From Cyanodermella asteris (taxonomy: Eukaryota > Ascomycota > Lecanoromycetes > Ostropales > Stictidaceae): a DNA stretch of 64,000 bases. The stretch is from assembly GCA_900618795.1 (NCBI GenBank), contig UYJD01000001.1, positions 1,469,162 through 1,533,161 on the forward strand, given 5' to 3'. Position numbers and translations under genes: made by a program. Shown here piece after piece: positions 20,314 to 28,829 of the stretch (the first letter of the stretch is position 1; each line of letters starts with the position of its first letter). Under the pieces are notes generated by a model. It was not told the origin of the DNA, made no database searches, and saw only the letters and a program-made list of their open reading frames with translations.

Positions 20314-22515
20314 TCATCTCCGACTTTTCGTCGTCGGCTTCATCGGCTCAAAGTCATCCGACTCGTCGGAAGAGATGATGATCTCGGGCTCCTCGTCGGC
20401 CGCTGCGGCCGCCTTGCCTTTCTTGGGCTGGGCCCAGCTGGCGATGGAGGACTGCTGGCTCTGACTCGCCGCGGCTCCTCGTGCAGGTGGCTTGCGTGTG
20501 CCTGCGGTGGCACGCGTCGCCCTCGCGGGAGGCGGTTTTGCTTTCGATGCGGCGGCTGTGGGTTTCTTTCCTTTTGTTGTGGGCTTCGGCTTCACGAACA
20601 GCGAATCGTCATCGTCGTCTTCGTCGATCTCATCGTTGTCGTCCAATACCATCGGATCGTTCACCTCGTCGTCCTCATCTTCATCACTTCCAATGACCGG
20701 TGCCTTTTTGCGACCTCTACCGTTGGTCGTCTTTGTCGGAGCTTTTTTGGTCGTCGTCTTGGCAGAGGCTTTGCCTTTCCCCTTCGCCGCCGGCTCGGTC
20801 GATGGACCACCGCCATCTTCATCGTCATCTTCCAGCTCCGAAAAGTCCCTTGCGCCGGGCTGGTCAGCCCAGTGGCCTTCCATATCGCTGTCCCATAGGT
20901 CGGGCTTCGGCTTCAATCGCGACGTCATCGTCTTTTTAAGCATGCCATTGCGGAACTGCTCCTCGAGCTTCTCCTTGTTTTCCTGCATCTGCGCAGCGAT
21001 CCGCTCGTCTTCCTCGTCGTCATCTTCGTCGAGCCCGACAAGATGCTTGACCTGCGACTTGAGGGATTCCGAGACGAACATTTCCACGGCGTGCTTGTCG
21101 TCTTTGTCGACATACTGTGTGACTGCATCGCCGAAGCTGTTTTGAGGCAGAATTGTCAGCGATTGCGCATCGAGAAACTCTTTCACGAGCTTGTCTACTC
21201 GGATCGAGTCCATTGAATTGAGCTCTGCCATTGCGGTTCTGTCTGGGAGCATTGCGTCCGCTTTCTTCAGGGCGTTCTTCTTCTTTCGCTGGTGGTACTG
21301 TACGATGTCGGTTGCGTTCGCGATTGTATCGATCCAGGCCCCGGAGAAACGTTGAGCATTTTCGAGATCGAACTTGCTGCCCTCGGGAGCACTGTAGTCG
21401 ACACGCAATCTGATCAACGGCTTTGGAAATACCGACGTGTCCCCGTCTTCTAATGTCTCTGTCCATTCTTGGCGTGCTTCTTCGACCATCTCTTTGACAA
21501 TGCCATTGAGTCGGTGCGTGAGGTCTTTTCGATGGTTCTCCTTTCTGACGAGCTTTTTGCAAACGTCATCATCCATGAGGACGATTTCCCGAATCACAAA
21601 CGGCCGAACTGTCTTTAGACGAATCTTTTCGAATTCAAAGTCCCTACCTGTAATGGATAGAATCGCGACGTGCTTTGGAACCGCCTCGCCAGGCATGAGG
21701 GACGTAGCGACCGAAGAGCCAGGCTGCATGACATGAAACTCCGTGTCAAGGTTCTTCACAGGATCTATCTTGCACTCGTGTTCGTGACCCCAAACGACCA
21801 TGTCCAGAAAACTCGGCAGGAAACGCTCAGGCAGGTAGTTTTTCTCTGAATGTGCAACGTGGTTTTGGTGTACGCTCATGATGTTGAACCAATCTGGTTG
21901 CTGTATCATCGGTCTAAAGAACTTGACCTTGCCATCCCTGAAAGCTCTGAATAGACGTTCATCGCGAATGTTGCCCATGCCGTACAAAGCCAGCTTCGTC
22001 CGCCCCTTTTGCAGCAGCACTGGCTTGATATCAACCTTTTCATTCGACGGCACCTTTCCGTAGTAGTTGATCAAACCACCCATACTCAGCACATCAAGCG
22101 CCGCGTAGTTCTCTCCCGAATCACCGCTCGGGTCGTCGTGGTTCCCGTGGATAGAAAAGACCGGCAGTGACACGTTAATGTCCGGATCCTCGTAGTTGAC
22201 GTGGTTAAAATAACCGCCAAAGGTCTCCGACTGGTCGCTGATAATTTCCAACTCACAAGGCTTGTCGCCCAAACAATTCGCACGCAGAATCCGCATCACG
22301 TTGATCATGGAGCGTCGCGAGGGTTTGTTTTCGTGAAACAGGTCACCCGCCAGGAGCACCATGTCGACGTCCTGCTCTTTGGCCAGGACCATGATCTCCT
22401 CAAAGGTGTTCCAGCTGTCATTGCCACGTTCGGGAAAGCGTTCTCCATAGCCGACATGGTTGTCTGTGGCAACTAATATGCGGATCTTGTCTGCGGGCCC
22501 TAGTTGCGGCGCCAT
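20314..22515 (-). CDS. MRE11: Double-strand break repair nuclease Mre11
   Basis: Mre11, the Mn-dependent nuclease of the Mre11-Rad50-Nbs1/Xrs2 complex that detects and resects DNA double-strand breaks and acts at telomeres. It is a single exon of 733 residues. Calcineurin-like phosphoesterase motifs in order: ATDNHVGY (motif I), LLAGDLFHENKPS (II), FSIHGNHDDPSGD (III), SVHQNHVAH and VWGHEHECKID (IV-V), all within the first 260 residues. The Mre11 DNA-binding/capping domain follows. The C-terminal third is low complexity: long Asp/Glu runs, Lys/Ala/Thr runs and Arg/Gly/Ala pieces ending in SIASWAQPKKGK and DDFEPMKPTTKSRR, comparable to the disordered tail of other Mre11 proteins. All metal-binding residues seem present. 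It is divergent from the uS19m gene. Confidence 0.97.
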   Translation of the reverse strand: MAPQLGPADKIRILVATDNHVGYGERFPERGNDSWNTFEEIMVLAKEQDVDMVLLAGDLFHENKPSRRSMINVMRILRANCLGDKPCELEIISDQSETFGGYFNHVNYEDPDINVSLPVFSIHGNHDDPSGDSGENYAALDVLSMGGLINYYGKVPSNEKVDIKPVLLQKGRTKLALYGMGNIRDERLFRAFRDGKVKFFRPMIQQPDWFNIMSVHQNHVAHSEKNYLPERFLPSFLDMVVWGHEHECKIDPVKNLDTEFHVMQPGSSVATSLMPGEAVPKHVAILSITGRDFEFEKIRLKTVRPFVIREIVLMDDDVCKKLVRKENHRKDLTHRLNGIVKEMVEEARQEWTETLEDGDTSVFPKPLIRLRVDYSAPEGSKFDLENAQRFSGAWIDTIANATDIVQYHQRKKKNALKKADAMLPDRTAMAELNSMDSIRVDKLVKEFLDAQSLTILPQNSFGDAVTQYVDKDDKHAVEMFVSESLKSQVKHLVGLDEDDDEEDERIAAQMQENKEKLEEQFRNGMLKKTMTSRLKPKPDLWDSDMEGHWADQPGARDFSELEDDDEDGGGPSTEPAAKGKGKASAKTTTKKAPTKTTNGRGRKKAPVIGSDEDEDDEVNDPMVLDDNDEIDEDDDDDSLFVKPKPTTKGKKPTAAASKAKPPPARATRATAGTRKPPARGAAASQSQQSSIASWAQPKKGKAAAAADEEPEIIISSDESDDFEPMKPTTKSRR

Positions 22516-22806
22516 CGTGATCGAAGTTCGAGTACGGAGAGGCGGAGAAGGGGGAGAGCGAACATGGAGAAAAGAAAGCTGGCTACTTATACATAGAACA
22601 TGCCATTCTGTTTGTCACTTATGTCTAGGCATCACCGCAACTATGTGCATAACCGAGACCTGGATCACTCGCCAAATCAGCGCTTCTCGCGCCGTTTCGC
22701 GAGCGCCTTCACGACGCGAGTCACGTGAGGCCGATTTTGTTTCTGATTCAACATCTTACACAGAGCTTGCGCTACCAAGCTCGCATCACCATCACAACCA
22801 CGCAAC
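22516..22806. promoter_or_regulatory. Shared 291-bp divergent promoter of MRE11 and uS19m
   Basis: The start codons of MRE11 (minus) and uS19m (plus) are only 291 bp apart, so the two promoters must overlap. It contains the 8-bp palindrome TCACGTGA at 22721-22728, about 80 bases before the uS19m start, a perfect match to the E-box bound by Cbf1-type bHLH proteins in fungi. An AT-rich patch (CCGATTTTGTTTCTG) follows. The site is seen; its use by any factor is inference. Confidence 0.6.
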
Positions 22807-23231
22807 ATGAGGATAACGCCAGCGCTCTTGAAGCGCAGTGTCTGGAAAGGGCCAAATATCGTGCCCTTGCCTATAGTCCGGGCGGAGGGCAAAGATGCGA
22901 AGCCACCGCCAATCAGGTCAGTGAAACCCCGGGCGAGAACTTCAGCTACCAGCGAAGCATTTTCAAGACTAGCGAAGTACTGACTTTATGTTGGTGAAGG
23001 ACCCAGGCGCGCTCGGCAACGATTCTGCCCAACTTCGTCGGTTTGACGTTTCAGGTGTACAATGGGAAAGTGTACCACACAATAACGGTCTCGGAAGCGA
23101 TGGTGAGTTGGACCCCGATCTTGCACGCAGCAGGAGTGCTAACGCGCAGGCGCGTCCAGGTCGGTCATAAGCTCGGTGAATTCTCGCCAACGCGGAAGCC
23201 GTTCAGGTTCAAGCAGACAAAGAACAAGTGA
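22807..23231 (+). CDS. RSM19: Mitochondrial small-subunit ribosomal protein uS19m
   Basis: Nuclear-encoded S19 of the mitochondrial 37S ribosomal subunit, at the subunit head next to the decoding region. Model: exons 22807-22916, 23000-23102 and 23160-23231; introns of 83 bp (GTCAGT...GTGAAG) and 57 bp (GTGAGT...TCCAG); 94 residues. The spliced protein reads [29 protein letters not shown], then SEAM joined to [13 protein letters not shown], which is the universal S19 core (GHKLGEF.PTR). The size fits the family. The second intron is a multiple of three with no stop, so retention would keep the frame and insert 19 residues inside the conserved core. It shares a promoter region with MRE11. Confidence 0.92.
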
Positions 23232-24201
23232 CCAAGAGAAGGGAGGGTTATGCGTTCAAGGCGTTTGGGCAAGGGCGAAGCGCAGGATACCAAGAGACTC
23301 AGCGCTGCTTTACGAAGTGTACAATACATCCGCATTCACATTCAATTTGCACAAAATCTCGGTCGCAGCTTGGTTCAATTCACCGGCAGCTGCCCGTCAG
23401 GAAGTCCCAGAGCTTTCGGACCATCAGGATATCGCGCTCTCAGATTTAGCTCCTTAAAGCTGGAACGTTGCCTGCGGACAATTCGACTGTCCTGCTCATT
23501 AAGGGAAGTTGAGGTGGGCAATTGAATGCACAAATGGCTGGACGACTCTCTTGTCTCCAACGACTAAGTTGCTATTGCTTCATTGCCGACTAGCTCCAAT
23601 GCTCAGCTTCACACGTGAGGACCTAAGGGCGTGAGCACCCATCCACTACTGAAGCCGAACGCGAAGAGACAGGGGAGGTGAAAGGTCGTTCTCAAAGCAC
23701 GACAAATGTTGAGCAGAGCGCAGTGACGGATATCAGACAGCAGGGACTTCACCATAAGTAGGCCGTTGGTCGGAACATGCTGGTCGTCGGGCCAGTGAAG
23801 ACCTAGCCATCACGAGCGAGAGTGGATCAGGTTGAGATACTACATGAGTATTGGTATTATCTTGAGTACGTCCTATCAGACAGTATACAGCTTTAATGTG
23901 CGCCTTTAACCTTACAGTCGGTGATGTGTTCCGCTGCGCCGCTTCGAATATCCGTTAGTAGTGCAAGTACCAGAAAAGAACATTCGTTGGTCTCATTTGT
24001 GTTGATGATACCAACCAAAATCAATCCTCCGCGAGTAGAATCCTGTTCAGTTGTGTAAGTCAACTTGGCAGAACGAGATGGGGTACCATAGCTTCGAATG
24101 CAGACTCGAGTGAATAGTGAGGAAGCCCTGCGCTGTGGTAGGACCGTGATCGTGGGCGTTGGTGCGTAACAAGAGAGATGGTATCGAGAAACGTTGACGA
24201 C
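23232..24201. other. Convergent 3' intergenic region
   Basis: Nearly 1 kb between the stops of uS19m and the large unrecognised gene. Short ORFs only; one CACGTG at about 23613. Nothing supported. Confidence 0.5.
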
Positions 24202-27200
24202 CTAAGAATGCTGGCTTGGACGTGACACGCTCTGAGCCGAGTGGTGTTGCTGAACATGGCCGTTGCTGGTAGGTGGATCAGCAGCATAGAGGCTAGCCAT
24301 CCTGTCGGAATCGGGGTGCAGGACCAAAGCTCCGTTGTGAGCGTTGACATCCATTGTGGACATCATGTTCTGCATAGAACGCGTTTGATGAACAGGTGGC
24401 GGGAACGAAACGGGCGTCATTGCACTCGGATAGAAGATCTGACTCCGCGAAGGGCGGCAGCCCTGGCCAAAGGCAGCAGGCTGAGCTTGCAACGAGTTTG
24501 GCATGGTGTAGCCTGGAGACAGAGATGGCTGAATGGGCAGCATACCAGGTGGAAGAAACTTGGAACCCATGTTCTGCGAAGACGGATGGCGGACATATTG
24601 GTTCTCATTGGTGAGTACGATGCTCGGGGGAGCAGAATGGCGGGCATCAGGATTATCAGCTGTCTCAAAGTTGCCCAGAGCACCGCCGTTAGCCGCACTC
24701 TGACGCTGTGCGTGACAACGTCGATTGAACATATCTTCAGTCTCGCCTGGCTGTCTAATCCAGGACACGGTCCTACCACGCCGGGCTGTAGGTGTACCGT
24801 TACTGACGACCTCCGGAGCGTTGCTGTTTTGAGCAGGACGAAGGCTTCCGGGATGCTCATTGAAAGGCTGGGGCCCGGTGCTGTCTTCGTTTCTCGGAGG
24901 CGTGACGATCAATGACGGCTGCGAGGCAAGTGACGTCTTGGATGGACTAGCCTTCAGTTCCTGGGGAGCCTTCTCCTTCTGAATGTTCTGAGTATCAAGC
25001 GTCCAGCCATCTGGATGACGAATCGGAAGCGCCTTGTTGCCGGCACGAGATTTAGTGCGCGGCAAAGTGGTCTTCGTGAAAGCAAGCTCGGCGCTTGAGA
25101 CACTCGAATTAGACAAGCGGTGAGAAGACGGTGCGCCGGTAAGCCTAGTGGAGGTACTGCTCTTGAGGCTCAAGCCCATCGCAGACTTCTGGCTCTGAGC
25201 CGTATTTACGTGCAAGCTGCTGTATGAGGCAGCCGGGGAGGGGACGAATTGCGGCGCATCTGCCTTCAAGGACTTGTTTCCAACCACTTGAAGGAGGTTC
25301 TGGCTTGAACGAGGTTGGAAATGAGGTGGAGGCGGCGCATGAGGTTGAATCATCTGCTGCTGGCCGACGGATTACAAGCTCTGCATACTCTGCAGACTGT
25401 GCATAGACCGAAGGCTCTGTTGATCTAAGTGAAGGCTTGACACCTGGTCTCGGTCCCGCAGTGTAGGAGGCCCATCAGTGATTAGTGGCAGGTGGGGCGG
25501 CAACATGACACCGGTCGCAGGCAAGCCATTAGCCTGGGGAATGGAAGGCAGTGGCGTCTGAGTGGCATGGTGGTAAGCCTCCACGTCGGTCAAAGCCCGC
25601 TCATACGCTTCTCTTTCTTTGCGTACCGCGTCGAGGCTGCGAATGAGCGTTCCCTTTTCATCGATGAGAGATCGTTTCTGAGTTGCGGTCAGGATGTGTT
25701 CCTCCTTGGCAAGCCATCTCTCGATACTATTGAGGCGGTTTTTGATCAGATCATAGTAGCTCACTACCTGCCCATGTTGAAACTTGAGCTCATTATAGCT
25801 CAAACCTTGAAGATGATTCGGAAGGACGAGTGGCTGTGATGTCAGACCCAAGGAGGATTGGCGAGGGGGATGGCCGGCATTGAGATTGAAGAAGGACGCT
25901 TGACCGGGCGCCGTCAGGGCAGCCTGGCTCTTCGGATATGGGACCGTGTTCGAAGCTTGCATGATTTGCCCAGATGCTGCGACGTACTGCGGTGCTTGAT
26001 ATGGGGCGTCGTCAACTCGCATGAAAGTGATGTTTCCATTTTCGTCAGGGACAGGAACGACTTCATAAGGGTTTTCCGAAGCTTTGCCGAGTATGGGGCT
26101 TGGACCAGCCGGGATCATGGCGGCACTGGGTATACCAAAATCCTGGTTGAAGGCTGGCGTGCTGGGAGTCACAGATGGCATTACCGGAGGGTCGTCGAAT
26201 TTGGCTGGCTCGAGCCCCTCAAAAGCGGTCTTACCATTTTTTGTGAGGTAGGCACGGAAGAATGTCTTTCCTATCGTAACGATTTTGGAGCCATCGCGCA
26301 TGGTGCCACGAACCGTGAAGCAGTCATCAATCTTCAGCTTTTCGGGATCCTGCTTGGAAGCCTCAGCTGTATCAGACGGTTGGGAGTCACTGGAAGACTC
26401 TGTATTGGGACCTGCAGTGCCATTATCGTTGCTTGAGTCCGCGACTGTGCTGGGAAATTGTGAGTGATTCGTCTGAACCCACTTGATGGTGCGGCTGCGC
26501 CGTTTCTGCGAAGGGTCATCTTTAGTTTCCTCAGCTGCCTGGATAAGACGGTCAATAAAGCCCATGTGGAACGTTGGAGGAGGAGACTTTGGGCCCACCG
26601 GTACAACACGACCGCCAGCTGTGACACGACTGTGAGGAGGTGAGAACGAGGTTTTGATAAAGCGAGCGAAGCCCTCAAGACGCAGCACCTCGTGTCCAGT
26701 CGGCGTGCCTTTCGTAAAGCCCTTTTCAGGACGCACTTCATGTCCCGTGGGCGGACCTCTAGGCTGCCGCTCAGGATGCTCTGTGTGGATTGAGGATCTC
26801 GTCGTGCGGCGCTTTGCGATGGGGGGCCTGATGTTGAGTGAAACGCCTCCACCGCCCATTTGGTCATCATCGTCGCTAGTGATAGACGCAGTATATCCGG
26901 CCATGTTCTGATAGCGTGGCTCGAAGGCCTTCCACGGTATCACTTCTACCAATAGTTAGTTCACATGCCGAAAGAGACAGCTATAGGGTGATGGGTTGCA
27001 GCTGGGAAAACTAGGGTTTGACCCAGGTCGTCTGATTGCAGGTTGCGGCTCATCTCAAAGCTGTCAATTTGGTGTTCAGCAGAACTCAGATCACCAAAGT
27101 GGGCTTCAGTGAGTCAAGGTCATGCGATATCTTGAGTCCAACGAAATTTCATGGCATGAGACGGGGCCGCGAAGGAGGACTTACCAATCGGTGCTTCTTC

Positions 27201-27550
27201 AGCAAATTGTAGTTTGTGTCTTGGTAGAAGAGGTTGAGAATTTGCCAGGTGGAGTAGAGTGAGAGGATCATAACAGCGGCTCTGTTTACTTTTTGGCGTC
27301 GCCTGCTGCTTCACCTGCCCTGCTTTGCTGCGTGAGCCGGACCCTTCTCCCGCCGGGAAATGAATTGAGTGAAGAGAAAGGCATGGAATGACCCACCTCC
27401 TAAACTGGCAACTGTCTCGTCACCCTTCAGCTCTCGAGGAAGGATCTTCAGCTGCTCCTCTTGTTCTTTGACGAGCAGCGAGTCATCCATACAATTGTCT
27501 CCGGTCCCAAAGCTCATGTATGGGCCAGACACTCGCGCTGTGACGGCCAT
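24202..27550 (-). CDS. Large low-complexity protein, unrecognised; in-frame UAA in the middle
   Basis: I do not recognise the family. Proposed exons: 27550-27397, 27319-27185, 26945-25444 and 25359-24202, about 982 residues. Intron 27396-27320 (GTGGGT...AAGCAG) and intron 27184-26946 (GTAAGT...CTAAC...GGTAG) keep the frame and join FAEEAPI to EVIPWKAFEPRYQ. The protein has a doubled GHEV motif (PTGHEVRPEKG, PTGHEVLRLEG), a basic segment (SQKRRSRTIKWVQTNHSQ), a compact unknown region (FTVRGTMRDGSKIVTIGKTF), and a coiled coil (RLNSIERWLAKEEHILTATQ to EAYERAL). A Pro/Gln/Ser-rich disordered tail follows. A TAA at 25374-25372 interrupts the frame, but 383 further codons stay open in that same frame. 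An 84-bp intron (25443-25360, weak donor GTGTCA, acceptor GGCCAG) would remove it. If the stop is used, the product is about 620 residues. The 5' end may extend further upstream. Confidence 0.6.
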
Positions 27551-27872
27551 GATGTCCAGAGTGTTGTTAACAGATTCGAGCGAACGGCGAACTGAATCGA
27601 AACGATGCTTTCGTCGACTAGCAGGGCAGCGAGCTCATCCAAGCTGTTATCAAGACGTATTCCAAGATCGTCGGCCGCCAGACTGTGCTGGCGAGACCTG
27701 TACACATGTAAGCTTGGTGGCAAAGAGCGGCTGATATGAACTTACCAGACAGTTGACGATAGCGGCAAAGGATGTGTACAGCATAGACTGTTCGGTGACA
27801 GCGCCGAGTGAAAGAGAACGAGCGATGCAGAGCACCGATGGTGGCATCCTGCGCTGGAGTTCTTGAAGCCAT
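27551..27872 (-). other. Coding-like sequence upstream, 5' exons unresolved
   Basis: Minus-strand sequence here has protein-like character in two different frames. One frame reads MPPSVLCIARSLSLGAVTEQ then, across a GTAAGT intron that starts at 27745, HSLAADDLGIRLDNSLDEL and ALLVDESIVS. The other frame (the one leading to the 27550 start) reads SVRRSLESVNNTLDI. An alternative is an ATG at 27872 spliced 27746 to 27591, which is in frame with the 27550 start. I cannot decide between an extra first exon, a separate small gene, or a frame break near 27600. Confidence 0.35.
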
Positions 27873-28829
27873 TCCGAGATCGCGCCTTCCCTCGAATTCG
27901 AGGGTTCGCGCTTGCCACGTCTTTCTCAGCCTACAAGCCGAAGCTGCATCCTGTTCTCAACGACGCAAACGTTCATCGACGGGCCCATTTCTGCCCACCC
28001 CGCTGATCGCGCCTGAGAGCTCCGACGCCGCAACAACTCGATCACGCCTGGGAGGATGCTGCACCGCGAGCACCACTGATGCTGCAAGAGGGACCACACG
28101 AGTGCGGAAGGCCTTTTCAGCGCACTGAGCATTGCCTAGTTTTCGAAACGACCAACTATCCGCTTACGGAGCTGCCACAGAGATGGGTGTGGTTGGAAAG
28201 GGAAGGCTGGTCAATTCAAGTTGGACGTGGCAATTGTCTGAAGGTCCATGCGGGTTACACAGTACGAGAGGCGGCGAGGGTATTTTACATTGACGCTTTA
28301 AATTATGTGGCCTCGATACAATAGCTCATTGACAAGGAAGAGAATTCAGATATACATAAGTCATGCTGGACACGTGGCGAAATCATGACACACAGGGAAC
28401 CCAGTCGCTATTTGTTGTGCTTCGAAAGCACCTGCCCGCGCGCTGAGCCAGATGCTGTACATTACCAGACCCAAGTAAATCAAGTATTGTCGGCGCCGCT
28501 GGTCGTAGATGCTGTGATGCGGCGCAAGAGGTCGGGAGAAGCGCTCCAGCTCCTGGCCCTCCCAAGCCCCACGGTCGCCTGCAATAGAGCTCCGGTTTCT
28601 CGAAACGCAAACCGTTCGGCCTGGAGGAAAATTTTGCTTCGTCAATCGCAGGCCTGCCCTGACAGCCCAACGAGGAGCTTGCTTTCTTCAGACGAATTCG
28701 CTGAAGCAACTCAGAGCCAGCTTGTCGACCCCGCCAATCAAGCGATCAAGTAATCTCTTCCTAGGGTTTCGCGCCCCGAAGCCCTTGAATCCGAGAACCC
28801 GGCCACAGAGGGCCCGCAAGCTTCGGGCG
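27873..28829. other. Divergent intergenic region upstream of TBF1
   Basis: Presumed promoters of TBF1 (plus) and of the minus-strand gene. Short ORFs occur on both strands without domain or splice support. Confidence 0.45.

Noticed and set aside
20492-21145. 217-codon plus-strand ORF rich in Ser runs
   Set aside because: It is the antisense of the acidic C-terminal tail of MRE11; the poly-Ser comes from reverse-reading Asp/Glu codons.
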